Positions 26,049 to 35,474 of a stretch of DNA of 64,000 nt are shown here, piece after piece. How positions within the stretch are numbered: position 1 is the first letter of the stretch; each line of letters begins with the position of its first letter. The translations under genes were made by a program, and so were the position numbers. The notes beneath the pieces were generated by a model. The model did not search any database, was not told the origin of the DNA, and saw only the letters and a program-made list of their open reading frames with translations. Source of the DNA: PFJX01 sp040757575 (lineage in GTDB: Bacteria > Pseudomonadota > Gammaproteobacteria > Burkholderiales > Thiobacillaceae); the NCBI GenBank assembly GCA_040757575.1, contig JBFLXA010000002.1:248001-312000 (forward strand), written 5' to 3'.

Positions 26049-27521
26049 CTATCTGCGCCAGAAGGCAGGGGTCAACACCACCAGCAAGGTGAACAGTTCC
26101 AGCCGTCCCAGCAGCATGGCGAAGCTGCACACCGCAGTCTGGAAATCCGTCAGCACCGCGTAGGTGGTGGCGGGGCCCACGTTGCCCAGGCCTGGGCCGG
26201 TGTTGTTGATGCAGGCCACCACGGCGGAAAAGGCGGTGAGCACGTCCAGTCCGGTAAAGGAGAGCACGAAGGACAAAGAGACGATGGAGGCCACGTAGAT
26301 GAACAGGAAGGCCAGCACGGCGTAGATGATCTTGTTGGGCACCACGTCGCCTCCCAGGCGCAGGGGGATCTGGGCATTGGGGTGGATGAGTTTTTGCAGT
26401 TCCCGGTACACCTGCTTGTAGAGCAGGATGGCCCGCATCATCTTGATGCCGCCTCCGGTGGAGCCGGCACCGGTGGAAAAGCTGCACAGGAACATCATCC
26501 ACAGGCCGGCGAAGAAGGGCCACTGGCCGTAGTCCGTGGTGGCGAAGCCCAGGGTGGTGGCGACGGAGATGGTGTTGAACATCGCGTAGCGCAGGGCGCT
26601 GGGCAGGTCCAGGAAGATGTCCCGTTGCCAGAGCAGTAAAGCCAGGATCAGTCCGCTGCCGAGGACAAAACCCAGGAACCAGCGCAGTTCGGGGTCGTGG
26701 GCGTAGAGGCTGAAGCGACGGAGGCGGAAAAAGCCGAAATGGGTGGCGAAGTTAACCCCGGCCACCAATGCGAAAACCGCCACAGCTATTTCCAGGTACA
26801 CCGAGTCAAAGTAGCCCAGGCTGGCGTCATGGGAAGAGAAACCTCCCAGGCCCATGACCGAGAAGGCATGCACCACGGCGTCGAAAAAACTCATGCCCAG
26901 TGCCCATAGAACGCTGATGCAGAGGGTGGTCAGTATCACGTACACCACCCAGAAACCCTTGGCGGTCTCCGCCATGCGAGGGGTGAGCTTCTGGTCCTTC
27001 ATGGGGGTGGGGGTTTCCGCCTTGTACATCTGCCGCCCCCCGACGCCTAGCAGAGGCAGAACGGCGGTCACCAGCACGATGACTCCTAGGCCGCCGATCC
27101 AGTGCAGCTGGGCACGCCACAGGTTGATGGAGTTGGGCAGGTCGTCCAAGCCGGAAAGCACCGTGGCCCCGGTGGCGGTGAGGCCGGACATGGCCTCGAA
27201 ATACACGTCCGCCAGGGGCAGGTGGGGCATGTAGATGGCCAGGGGAATGGCGGCGAAACCGGGCAGCAGGGTCCAGGTGAGTACTACCAGCAGGATGCCG
27301 TCCCGGGCCTTCAGTTCCCTCTTCCAGCGCACGCCGATCAGCCAGAGCAGGGCGCCGATGCCCATCGTGACAACCACGCCCCAGTCGTAGGCCCGCTGGG
27401 CACCGTCCCGGGTGATCTCCGCCAGCAGCAGGGGCACCAGCATGGACAGGCCGAACACCAGAATGATCAAGCCCAGCACATGCAGGATGGGAAACACCCG
27501 TCGGACGAACTCACCAATCAT
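26049..27521 (-). CDS. trkH: Potassium uptake protein TrkH (first of tandem pair)
   Basis: 490-residue Trk K+ transporter membrane subunit, paralogous to the next gene downstream. Matching pore motifs are FEAMSGLTATGATVLSGLD, TGAGSTGGGIKMMRAILLYKQ and NNTGPGLGNVGPATTY. The first filter reads TATGAT here versus TTTGAT in the second copy, and the first pore-loop neighbours differ as well, hinting at different ion affinity. It starts nine bases after trkA ends, so the regulator and both channels are cotranscribed. Confidence 0.93.
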   Translation of the reverse strand: MIGEFVRRVFPILHVLGLIILVFGLSMLVPLLLAEITRDGAQRAYDWGVVVTMGIGALLWLIGVRWKRELKARDGILLVVLTWTLLPGFAAIPLAIYMPHLPLADVYFEAMSGLTATGATVLSGLDDLPNSINLWRAQLHWIGGLGVIVLVTAVLPLLGVGGRQMYKAETPTPMKDQKLTPRMAETAKGFWVVYVILTTLCISVLWALGMSFFDAVVHAFSVMGLGGFSSHDASLGYFDSVYLEIAVAVFALVAGVNFATHFGFFRLRRFSLYAHDPELRWFLGFVLGSGLILALLLWQRDIFLDLPSALRYAMFNTISVATTLGFATTDYGQWPFFAGLWMMFLCSFSTGAGSTGGGIKMMRAILLYKQVYRELQKLIHPNAQIPLRLGGDVVPNKIIYAVLAFLFIYVASIVSLSFVLSFTGLDVLTAFSAVVACINNTGPGLGNVGPATTYAVLTDFQTAVCSFAMLLGRLELFTLLVVLTPAFWRR

Positions 27522-27530
27522 GGCCCGCGC

Positions 27531-28904
27531 CTAGAAGAAACCCAGCCCCACCTGGAACAGCTTTTCCACCTTGGGAATCAGGCGCTTGTGGGGAACGAAC
27601 AGGATCAGGTGATCCTCGTTCTGGATGACGCTGTCGTGGTGGGCGATGATCACCTCGCTGCCCCGCAGGATGGCGCCGATGGAGACCCCTTCCGGCAGTT
27701 CCACCTCGTCGATGCGGCGGTTCACCAGTTTGGAGGATTTGGCGTCGCCGTGGACCACCGCTTCCAGGGCCTCTGCCGCACCCCGGCGCAGGCTGTGCAC
27801 CACTGCCATGTGGCCTCGGCGGATGTGGGTAAGCAGGGGGCCGATGGTGGCCTGGGCGGGGGAGAGGGCGATGTCGATCTCGCCCCCTTGCAGCAGGTCT
27901 ACATAGGTGGAGCGGTTGATCAGGGCGATGACCTTGCGGGCCCCCAGCCGCTTGGCCAGCAGGGAGGACATGATGTTGTCCTCGTCATCGTTGGTGAGGG
28001 CGCAGAACACGTCCATGTCCTCGATGTTCTCTTCCAGCAACAGGTCTTCGTCGGTGCCGTTGCCGGTGAGTACCAGGGTGTGCTTGAGCTGCTGGGCCAG
28101 GATCTGGGTGTTCTTCTTGTTGTGGTCGATGAGCTTGACCTCGTAATGCTCTTCCAGGGTGGCGGCCAGGCGCCGGCCGATGTTGCCGCCGCCGACGATC
28201 ATGATGCGGCGCACGCTCTTGTCGGCCCGGCGCATTTCCTTCATGACCGCGCGGATGTTCTCCGTGGCGGCGATGAAGAAGATCTCGTCGTCGTTCTGGA
28301 TGACGGTGCGGCCCTCGGGGACGATGGTGCGGTCCCGGCGGAAGATGGCCGCCACCCGGGCGTCCAGGCCCGGCAGGTGCTTTTGCAGATCCCGCAGCTC
28401 GTGTCCCACCAGAGGGCCTCCAGCCCGGGCCTTCATGGCCACCAGCCGGGCCCGGCCCTGGCCGAAATCCACCACCTGGAGGGCCTCCGGATAGTCGATG
28501 AGCTTTCTCAGGTAGTCGGTGATCTCTTGTTCCGGGGAGATGACGTGGTCCACCGCGAAGGTGTCCGCGCTGAACAGTTCCGGGTGTTTCATGTAATCCA
28601 GGGAGCGGATGCGGGCGATCTTGGTGGGAATGTTGAACAGGGTGCCCGCCAGCTTGCAGGCGACGATGTTGGTTTCGTCGTTGAGGGTCACCGCCACCAG
28701 CATGTCGGCGTCATCGGCCCCCGCCTGGCGCAGGATGGAGGGATGGGAGGCAGGACCCTGAACCGTGCGCAGGTCGAACCGATCCTGGAGGGCGGCCAGC
28801 TTGTCCGAGTCCACGTCCACCATGGTCAGGTCGTTGCCTTCCCGCACCAGGTGTTCCGCCAGGTTGGAGCCCACCTGGCCGGCGCCGAGGATGATGATTT
28901 TCAT
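27531..28904 (-). CDS. trkA: Trk system regulatory NAD-binding protein TrkA
   Basis: 457-residue peripheral membrane protein gating TrkH. It has two RCK units, each with a Rossmann NAD(H) site: MKIIILGAGQVGSNLAEHLV (residues 1-20) and RRIMIVGGGNIGRRLAATLE (about 232-251), each followed by a C-terminal RCK_C ligand domain (the last one VELPEGVSIGAILRG). This is the full length for the family. First gene of the operon with two trkH copies; an inverted repeat at 28912-29005 separates it from ntrX. Confidence 0.95.
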   Translation of the reverse strand: MKIIILGAGQVGSNLAEHLVREGNDLTMVDVDSDKLAALQDRFDLRTVQGPASHPSILRQAGADDADMLVAVTLNDETNIVACKLAGTLFNIPTKIARIRSLDYMKHPELFSADTFAVDHVISPEQEITDYLRKLIDYPEALQVVDFGQGRARLVAMKARAGGPLVGHELRDLQKHLPGLDARVAAIFRRDRTIVPEGRTVIQNDDEIFFIAATENIRAVMKEMRRADKSVRRIMIVGGGNIGRRLAATLEEHYEVKLIDHNKKNTQILAQQLKHTLVLTGNGTDEDLLLEENIEDMDVFCALTNDDEDNIMSSLLAKRLGARKVIALINRSTYVDLLQGGEIDIALSPAQATIGPLLTHIRRGHMAVVHSLRRGAAEALEAVVHGDAKSSKLVNRRIDEVELPEGVSIGAILRGSEVIIAHHDSVIQNEDHLILFVPHKRLIPKVEKLFQVGLGFF

Positions 28905-28911
28905 GTCTTGT

Positions 28912-29005
28912 GGTGAAGGGTAAAGGGGGAAGGGGGAAGGGTGGCATTGGGGAGTTTAGACCCTTCCCCCTTGAGCGCCGAAGGCGCGGACTCTTCACCC
29001 TTTAC
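28912..29005. repeat. Nested inverted repeats between trkA and ntrX
   Basis: A perfect 13-bp inverted pair, AAGGGGGAAGGGT (28930-28942) and its complement (28960-28972), with a 17-base loop. Outer arms GGTGAAGGGTAAAG and TTCACCCTTTACG also roughly pair, and GCGCCgaaGGCGC (28975-28987) forms a small hairpin. It fills most of the gap between ntrX and trkA and may end ntrX transcription or be an intergenic repeat; no T run is present. Confidence 0.6.
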
Positions 29006-29010
29006 GGGCA

Positions 29011-30267
29011 TCATTTTTCCTTTCCCGGGGCCTCGATGCCCAGTTGCTTCACCTTCCGGTACAGGTTGGTGCGGTCCAGGCCGGCCCGTTCCGCAGCCCG
29101 GCTCATGCCCCAGTTGCATTCGTCCAGCAAGGCTTCTAGGTAGGCTTTTTCGAACAGGTCCCGGGCTTCCTTCAGGGGGAGGTGGAGCATGAGGTCGATG
29201 CCGCTGGCGTGGCTACCCTTGCGACTGGGACCCAGAATGGCCTTGATCTCGGCGGCCTCAATGGGCGTGTCGCCGCCTCCCAGGGCCAGGCGGTCCACCA
29301 GTCCTTCCAGTTCAGCCAGGTTCTCCGGCCAGTCGTGGCTGGTCAGTGCGTTGAGGGCACCGTCGGCGAATTTGCGCGGCGCCACCAGCAGCCGGGCGCA
29401 GGCGTCTTCAAGCATGCGCTTGGCCAGGACGGGCACGTCTTCGCGCCGGTCCCGCAGGGGGGGGAGCTCCACCACGGCGTGGACCAGCAGATCGTGCAGG
29501 TCCTGGTTGAGGCGGTTGTCTGAAAGCAGTTCGGCAAGGGGGGTCTGGGTGGCCACGGCCACCCGGGTGCCGAATTCTGCACGCCGGTGGATGAGCAGAA
29601 CCAGGCCCCGCTGCTGCATGGCGTTAAGCACGGCCAGATCTGGTACGAACACCAGGCCGCCCCGAGCCTGGGCGAGGATTTCCGCCGGCTGGTTGGCCAG
29701 GGTGGCCGGCACGTCCACCCGCAGGAAGGGGCCGTTGGGCGGGGTCAAGTAGTGCGCGGCGATTTCTTCGCCGGCGCCGGGCTCCGCCAGGAAGGCAACG
29801 GGCAGGCCGGCCGCCACCGCCAGGTTGAGGCGCTGGGTGAGCCGCTGGATGGCCTCGCCCGTGCCCAGGGCGGAAAGGTCACCGGTGGTGTTTGGCTTGG
29901 ACGGCTTGGCGTCCATGGCCTTTTTGACCGTCTCCAGCAACTGCTTGTAGGCGATGGGCTTTTCAAGGTAGTCGAAGGCGCCAAGGCGGGTGGCTTCCAC
30001 GGCGGTGTGCACGGTGCCATGGCCGGACATCATGACCACGGGCATGGTGAGTCGTCCCTGGGTCTTCCATTCCTTCAGAAGGGTGACGCCGTCCACGTCA
30101 GGCATCCAGATATCCAGCAGCACCAGGTCCGGTATGCGTTCTTCCAGAGCGGCACGGGCAGTGCTGCCGTTCTCGGCCATGCGGACTTCGTAGCCCTCTT
30201 CTTCCAGGATTTCCCGCATGAGTTCGCGGATGCCAGGCTCGTCATCCACCACCAGGATCTCAGACAT
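29011..30267 (-). CDS. ntrX: NtrX-like response regulator with degenerate AAA+ domain
   Basis: 418-residue regulator cognate to NtrY. The receiver domain is intact (VVDDEPGIRELM, Asp in DLVLLDIWMPDVDG, Lys in YLEKPIAY), and the C-terminus carries a Fis-type helix-turn-helix (MSRAAERAGLDRTNLYRKV). The central domain keeps the overall AAA+ outline (for example DWPENLAELEGLVDRL) but the Walker A region reads EPGAGEE, without the essential Lys, and no GAFTGA sigma-54 contact loop is found. It probably acts as a sigma-54-independent DNA-binding regulator. Start ATG 30267 overlaps the end of ntrY by eight bases. Confidence 0.9.
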   Translation of the reverse strand: MSEILVVDDEPGIRELMREILEEEGYEVRMAENGSTARAALEERIPDLVLLDIWMPDVDGVTLLKEWKTQGRLTMPVVMMSGHGTVHTAVEATRLGAFDYLEKPIAYKQLLETVKKAMDAKPSKPNTTGDLSALGTGEAIQRLTQRLNLAVAAGLPVAFLAEPGAGEEIAAHYLTPPNGPFLRVDVPATLANQPAEILAQARGGLVFVPDLAVLNAMQQRGLVLLIHRRAEFGTRVAVATQTPLAELLSDNRLNQDLHDLLVHAVVELPPLRDRREDVPVLAKRMLEDACARLLVAPRKFADGALNALTSHDWPENLAELEGLVDRLALGGGDTPIEAAEIKAILGPSRKGSHASGIDLMLHLPLKEARDLFEKAYLEALLDECNWGMSRAAERAGLDRTNLYRKVKQLGIEAPGKEK

Positions 30268-32428
30268 CGTGTTGTTCCTCTTGGGCTTTCTTGTCGGACA
30301 GGGCGGGCAGTCGCACACACACCTGGGCACCGCCCTGCTCCAGGTTGCTCACCGCAATACTGCCATGGTGTTCTTCCACGATCTTTTTTACCACAGCCAG
30401 GCCCAGGCCCGTGCCTTTTGGTTTCGTGGTCGCATAGGGCTCGAACAGCCGTCCCTGGAGTTCCACCGGGAAACCGGGGCCGTTGTCTTCGACGCACAGG
30501 TCCACATGGTCGCCATGGGCCTGGGTGAACACCCGTATGCGTGCCGGCGTGCCTTCGGGCACCGCCTCCTGGCCGTTCTTGATCAGGTTTACCAGGACCT
30601 GGCGCAGCAGGGAAGGGTCGCCGGCAACAGGGTAGAGGTTTTCCGCCAGTTGGATGTCCAGGTTCAGGCTGTCTTCATAGAGATGGGTCACTTCAGTGAC
30701 CAGGGCATTGATGTCCAGACGCTCGATGCGGGGGGAGGGTAGCCGAGCGTACTGGGCGAAAGCGTCCACCAGTCCTTTCATGGCGCTCACCTGGCCGACG
30801 ATGGTGGCCGTGGCCCGGGTGAGGATGTCCCGGGCCGGACCCTCCAGCCGGTCCGCCAGCTTGGCTTCCAGGCGTTCGGCGGAGAGCTGGATGGGGGTGA
30901 GGGGGTTCTTGATCTCGTGGGCCATGCGGCGGGCGGCCTCGCCCCAGGCAGCGTTGCGCTGGGCCTGCATGAGCTGGGTCACGTCGTCCAGTACCAGGGC
31001 GTAATCCGGCGTGTCGCTGCCGGAAAGGGGGGCGCCCCGGGCAAGCAGTACGCGGCTGCCCTGGGCTGTGACCAGTTCCAGTTGTTCCAGCCAGGTCTGG
31101 GTGGGGTTGGCGCGGAAGTGTTCGGCCATTTCGGCAGCGAACCGGCCGAGGCTGTCGCCTATGGGGCCATCCGCGCTATTCAGGCCCCAGGCGGTGAGTT
31201 TGCGGCCTTCCAGTGCAGTCCTCTCCACACCCAGGATGGCGGCGACGGCCGGATTGGCCAGACGCACCCGCAGGTCGTGGTCCAGGGTGACCACGCCAGT
31301 GGTGACGCTGGCCAACACCCCTTCCAGATAGGCATTGGCTTCCAGTACCTTCTCCTGGCGTTCTTCGGCGATGGCCCGGGCGTCCGCCAGCTGGCGGGTC
31401 ATGCGGTTGAAGGAGTGGGTGAGCATGCCCAGTTCGTCCCGGCTGGCGACGGTGGCCACCTGGGTGAAATCCCCCCGGGCCACCGCCCGGGTGCCCCGGG
31501 CCAGGGCCCGTAGTGGAGAGGCCAGGCGTTCGGACAGCAGGAAGGCCAGGGAAAAGGCGGAGAACAGGGCCAGGGCAAGGGCAAGGGTGAGGGAGATGCC
31601 GTACAGGCGCTTCAGGCCCAGGCGGGAGACTTCCAGTTCCTGGTAACTCTGCCGGGCGTTTTCCACTTCCTGTGCGTCAGCCGCCAGTTGGCGGGGGACC
31701 GGGTGGATGACCTGGAGCAGCCGCAGTTTCTCGCTCAGGCTGACAAGGTTGACCGGCACCACTACCCGTACCAGGATGCCGCCTTCCTGGTCGGCGGGTT
31801 GGAGGCGGGACCAGGGCTGTTGCAGTTTGGCCTGCCAGATGGCCCCGGAATCCGGCGGGCTGGGCAGGAGGCTGCTCCCCGTGTCCGAGGAAAACCCAAG
31901 CATGCGGCCGTTTTCGTCAAACAGGGCGGCATCCTGGAGGCCCGCTAGTTCACGCAGTTCGTCCAGCCGGCTGGTGTGCAGTATGGGGGGCAGTTCCGCC
32001 AGTTGCTGGGCCATGTGCTCGCTCTTGCGCACCACCTCACGCTGTACGTGCTCCAGGGCGGAGCGGCCCAGGGACAGGCCCCCGTCCAGGGCTTTTTCCA
32101 TGCGCACGTCGAACCAGGATTCGATGGAACTGACCAGAAACTGCACCGAGACGCCGTACACCACCAGGCCGGGCACCAGGCCCATGAGACCGATGATGAG
32201 GAACAGCCGGGCGGTGAGCTTGGCGCCGAACACCCCGGCGCGGATGCGGCGTACCAGAAGGAATATCTGGTAGGCGATGAGGACCGCCAGGCCCCCGGCG
32301 GAAGCCACGGTGATGCCCAGCAGGAGGGGGATGTTGCCGGCGAAGAACGAGGTGTTGTCCGCAGCCAGGGACAGCAGGCCGATGAGCAGGGCGCCAAGGA
32401 CGAAGCTGATGCCGACCAGATAGGCCAT
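30260..32428 (-). CDS. ntrY: NtrY-like nitrogen/redox sensor histidine kinase
   Basis: 722-residue membrane kinase. Several N-terminal helices (about residues 1-100 and about 285-310) enclose a periplasmic region, followed by HAMP (RALARGTRAVARGDFTQVA), a PAS domain (about 375-475, VTTGVVTLDHDLRVRLANPA), the phospho-acceptor site MAHEIKNPLTPIQLSAERLE, the N box LVNLIKNGQEAVP, and G boxes VEDNGPGFP and GTGLGLAVVKKIVEEHHG. NtrYX controls nitrogen or respiratory genes in related bacteria. Operon order rsmB, DUF4390, ntrY, ntrX is a familiar betaproteobacterial block. Confidence 0.93.
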   Translation of the reverse strand: MAYLVGISFVLGALLIGLLSLAADNTSFFAGNIPLLLGITVASAGGLAVLIAYQIFLLVRRIRAGVFGAKLTARLFLIIGLMGLVPGLVVYGVSVQFLVSSIESWFDVRMEKALDGGLSLGRSALEHVQREVVRKSEHMAQQLAELPPILHTSRLDELRELAGLQDAALFDENGRMLGFSSDTGSSLLPSPPDSGAIWQAKLQQPWSRLQPADQEGGILVRVVVPVNLVSLSEKLRLLQVIHPVPRQLAADAQEVENARQSYQELEVSRLGLKRLYGISLTLALALALFSAFSLAFLLSERLASPLRALARGTRAVARGDFTQVATVASRDELGMLTHSFNRMTRQLADARAIAEERQEKVLEANAYLEGVLASVTTGVVTLDHDLRVRLANPAVAAILGVERTALEGRKLTAWGLNSADGPIGDSLGRFAAEMAEHFRANPTQTWLEQLELVTAQGSRVLLARGAPLSGSDTPDYALVLDDVTQLMQAQRNAAWGEAARRMAHEIKNPLTPIQLSAERLEAKLADRLEGPARDILTRATATIVGQVSAMKGLVDAFAQYARLPSPRIERLDINALVTEVTHLYEDSLNLDIQLAENLYPVAGDPSLLRQVLVNLIKNGQEAVPEGTPARIRVFTQAHGDHVDLCVEDNGPGFPVELQGRLFEPYATTKPKGTGLGLAVVKKIVEEHHGSIAVSNLEQGGAQVCVRLPALSDKKAQEEQHDV

Positions 32429-32519
32429 TACCGGGGTATGAGACGTGAAGTGTTGTGGGGCACGATGGGCTCAAAGGACGCCTGTCCTGTTCCCAGGTCC
32501 TTTGACTGGGTCTGACCCA

Positions 32520-33131
32520 TCAGTACTTGATCTCCCGTTCCTGCCAACCGGAATCCAGCTTCCAGCGGGCGGCAGAGGCAAGGGCGTTGACCTGGAGGGG
32601 TTTGGGCAACTGGCTGATGTCCAGGTACATGCGCAGGTAGATCAGATACTGGCTCTTCTTCTGCATCTGCCGGGTGTTCAGCACTGCCCAGTCCCGCAGG
32701 TCGCCCACGGCATGGAGGGCATCCTGGAGGCGGTCGTGGCCGGTGGTGACCCCCGCCAGGGTAACAAAGTACTGACGTAACAAGGCATTGTAGGCCAGGC
32801 GAATGGTGCGCTCCTGTTCCGTCATGCCCTCTGCCAGCCAGAATGTGCGCTCCCGTTCGGTTTCCACCGCTTGTACGAAGGACAGCTGGACCCCCCTGTG
32901 GAGGGCCTTTTCCATGGTGGAGGAAAGGGTGATGTCGAAACGGCCGGACAGCTGGAACAATTCGCCTTTCTGGGTGACTTCCAGACGCTCCAGGGTGATG
33001 CCATCTGCCCGGGCGGCCTGGGGAGTGACCAGCAACAGGCAAGCCAAGGCCGTCAGGAGGACCAGGAAGACGGCCCGCAGTACGCCGGCGGGGCGTTCAA
33101 GGCTTGAGCAAGCGGGCATAAAAAAAACCAT
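32520..33131 (-). CDS. DUF4390 exported protein
   Basis: About 203 residues. Hydrophobic signal segment (VLRAVFLVLLTALACLLLVTPQAARA) then a mature domain beginning GITLERLEVTQKGELFQLSG that matches the DUF4390 pattern, ending with LDSGWQEREIKY. Function is unknown, but the gene is nearly always between rsmB and ntrY in betaproteobacteria, suggesting a periplasmic input for NtrY. The start is given as ATG 33131 because AGGA sits five bases upstream; ATG 33119 is also possible. Either start overlaps the rsmB 3' end. Confidence 0.85.
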   Translation of the reverse strand: MVFFMPACSSLERPAGVLRAVFLVLLTALACLLLVTPQAARADGITLERLEVTQKGELFQLSGRFDITLSSTMEKALHRGVQLSFVQAVETERERTFWLAEGMTEQERTIRLAYNALLRQYFVTLAGVTTGHDRLQDALHAVGDLRDWAVLNTRQMQKKSQYLIYLRMYLDISQLPKPLQVNALASAARWKLDSGWQEREIKY

Positions 33132-34395
33132 CCATATCCTGTCCGGGCAGTAGTTGGCAGGGGCCGCCTCCATCGCAGGGTTCCGGGAATCCGGCCGGGT
33201 CCAGGTGCGCGTCTCCATGCCTGGCAAGGAAGGCGGTGATCTGGTCCTGGTTCTCGGCCGGGAACAGGCTACAGGTGGCGTACAGGATTTTGCCACCCGG
33301 CTTCAGCAGGGGCCACAGGGCCTCCAGCAACCGGGTTTGTTCCCGTGCCAGTTGTTGCATATCTTCCGCGCGCTTTAGCCATTTGCCATCCGGATGTCGG
33401 CGCACCACCCCCGAGGCGGTGCAGGGGGCATCCAGGAGAATGCGGTCGAAGGGCCGGCCATCCCACCACGTGTCGGTTGCCGCAGCGTCACAGGCTTGGA
33501 TGGCGGCGCGGAGTCCCAGCCGGGTCAGTCCCTCCGTCACCTGGGCCAGACGTTGCGGGTCCTTGTCCAGGGCTAGCAGATCCAGGTCGTGGCGTTCCAA
33601 CAGGTGGGCCGTCTTGCCGCCAGGGGCGGCGCAGGCATCCAGTACCCGCATGCCGTCGGCGCAGTCCAGCAGAGGAGCGGCCATCTGGGCTCCCAGGTCC
33701 TGGACCGATACCAAGCCCTCGGGGAAGCCAGACAGTTCAGACACCGGCACGGGGTGTTCCAGGGTCAGGGCTTCCGGCCCGGTACGGCGGCAGGCCAGGC
33801 CGGCCTGGGCCAGGGTGTCGGCGAAGTCGTCGATGTCTGCCCGGCGCCGGTTGACGCGCAGGGTCATGGGGGGATGGCCGTTCAGGGTCTCGACGATGTC
33901 CTGCCAGGCGTCGGGATAGGCGCCTTCCAGGCGGGCCAGCCACCAGGCGGGGAAATTCCAGCGAGCCTGAGGATCGGCTTCGGCCTGCTGAACCAGTTCA
34001 TCCCGGCGACGCTGGAAGTTGCGCAGGATGGCGTTGGCGAAGCCCCGGGCCCGGGGGGTCTGGTGGGCCACCACGGCCACGGTTTCGTTGACGGCGGCAT
34101 AGGCGGGGCTGATCTGGTTGTCCAGTTCGTGCAGGCCCACCATCAGGGGGCCCAGCAGGGTATCCGGGGCCAGGGGCCTGCCTGCCAGGGCCTGTATGAA
34201 GAAGTGCAGACGGCCTGCCTGGCGCAGGGTGCCGTAGGCCAGGCTTTGGGCGGCGGCAAGGTTACGGGGGTCAAGGAAACCCTTGCGGCTACGCAGATCG
34301 GCGAGGGTCTGGGTGAGACTGCGACCTTCCAGGAGTACGGCGTTGACGAGTTCCGAGGCGAGTAGTCGGGCCGGGCTGGCGGACACGGGCGGCAC
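33097..34395 (-). CDS. rsmB: 16S rRNA m5C967 methyltransferase RsmB
   Basis: 432-residue rRNA methyltransferase using S-adenosylmethionine. The N-terminal NusB-like domain (about residues 1-140) precedes a Rossmann methylase with VLDACAAPGGKTAHLLE, LDAPCTASGVVRRHPDGKW and the catalytic-cysteine motif YATCSLFPAENQDQI. Both conserved cysteines of the Sun/Fmu family are present. The start codon is GTG at 34395. First gene of the rsmB-DUF4390-ntrY-ntrX operon. Confidence 0.95.
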   Translation of the reverse strand: MPPVSASPARLLASELVNAVLLEGRSLTQTLADLRSRKGFLDPRNLAAAQSLAYGTLRQAGRLHFFIQALAGRPLAPDTLLGPLMVGLHELDNQISPAYAAVNETVAVVAHQTPRARGFANAILRNFQRRRDELVQQAEADPQARWNFPAWWLARLEGAYPDAWQDIVETLNGHPPMTLRVNRRRADIDDFADTLAQAGLACRRTGPEALTLEHPVPVSELSGFPEGLVSVQDLGAQMAAPLLDCADGMRVLDACAAPGGKTAHLLERHDLDLLALDKDPQRLAQVTEGLTRLGLRAAIQACDAAATDTWWDGRPFDRILLDAPCTASGVVRRHPDGKWLKRAEDMQQLAREQTRLLEALWPLLKPGGKILYATCSLFPAENQDQITAFLARHGDAHLDPAGFPEPCDGGGPCQLLPGQDMDGFFYARLLKP

Positions 34396-34407
34396 GAAAT
34401 ACGGCGC

Positions 34408-35364
34408 TCAGTCTGCGGTGACGATCTTGTCCCGGCCGCTGTTCTTTGCCTGGTATAGGGCTTCGTCTGCCCGGCGTAGCAAGGCGTGGCCGTTCTCGTC
34501 CGGTCCCAGGGCAGCCAGGCCGGCGCTGAAGGTGGTGTTGACCTGCTTGCCTTCGTAGAGGAGGGGGGATTTCTTCATCAGTTGTTGCAGGCGCCCTAGC
34601 ACCAGCAGGGCGCCCCGGCTGTCGGTGTCGGGCAGCACCAGGGTGAATTCCTCGCCGCCGTAGCGCACCAGGGCGTCGGATTTGCGCATCACCGAGCGGA
34701 TCAGGCTGGCGAAGTGGATGAGCATCTGGTCCCCCGCTTCGTGGCCATAGGTGTCGTTCACGTTCTTGAAGAAATCCAGATCCACCATGGCCAGGGCAAG
34801 CTTGGCGTTATTGCGATGGCACCGGGCGATTTCCCGCCCCAGGGTCTGATCGAGGCCCCGCCGGTTCAGGGCGCCGGTGAGGGCGTCTTCGTTCAGCAGC
34901 TGGCGGGTTTCTGCCAGTTCGTTCTGCATGTTGATGATGGTGTAGCGGGTTTCCTGCAATTCCTTGTGGCTGGCTTCCACGGTGTTCTGGATGCCGCTGG
35001 CCTGCATCACCACGGTGGAAAGCAGGCGCAGGATCTCCTGCTTGTCCCGGCTATTTTTCAGCGTGTTGACGTTGTCCGTCAGGTCCTTGTTCTTGTCTCC
35101 CAATGTCTTGGCCAGGGTGCCCGTCTTGTCGCTCACGTCCTGGACCATCTCGCGCAGGGCCTGGATGAGTTCGGCGCAGATGCTGTTGTCCTGGGCAGCT
35201 ACGATCTGGGGTTCCTGGGGGGGCGGCGATGCGGAAACCGGGGGCGGAGGCAAACCGGAAATCTCGTAATAGACACGCGCATAGTTCTCCGGCGTGGGCG
35301 GCTGTCCGGTTTCCCGGAGCCGCTGCATGACGGTGATGCCGATGACGTTGGGTGTCTGAGCCAT
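34408..35364 (-). CDS. Diguanylate cyclase (GGDEF domain)
   Basis: 318-residue cytosolic protein predicted to make cyclic di-GMP from two GTP. The N-terminal part includes a Pro-rich linker (residues about 35-55) and a helical, probably coiled-coil region (about 60-145). The GGDEF domain has DALTGALNRRGLD, the active-site YGGEEF, and the inhibitory I-site RKSD five residues before it, so product feedback is expected. ATG 35364 has AGGGAA just upstream; an in-frame start at 35403 would add 13 residues. No membrane segment is seen. Confidence 0.93.
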   Translation of the reverse strand: MAQTPNVIGITVMQRLRETGQPPTPENYARVYYEISGLPPPPVSASPPPQEPQIVAAQDNSICAELIQALREMVQDVSDKTGTLAKTLGDKNKDLTDNVNTLKNSRDKQEILRLLSTVVMQASGIQNTVEASHKELQETRYTIINMQNELAETRQLLNEDALTGALNRRGLDQTLGREIARCHRNNAKLALAMVDLDFFKNVNDTYGHEAGDQMLIHFASLIRSVMRKSDALVRYGGEEFTLVLPDTDSRGALLVLGRLQQLMKKSPLLYEGKQVNTTFSAGLAALGPDENGHALLRRADEALYQAKNSGRDKIVTAD

Positions 35365-35474
35365 TTCCCTGACGGAGGAGGATAAGTGTTTTCCGTGAGG
35401 CATTATCGGCCAGGAAGTGCGAATCTTTAACCCGTTACGGGATAATGTTGCAGCGTTCCTTACCTTTCTCGTCC

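Noticed and set aside
30260..30267. Frameshift between ntrY and ntrX
   Set aside because: Both proteins have complete termini; the eight-base overlap is ordinary coupling.
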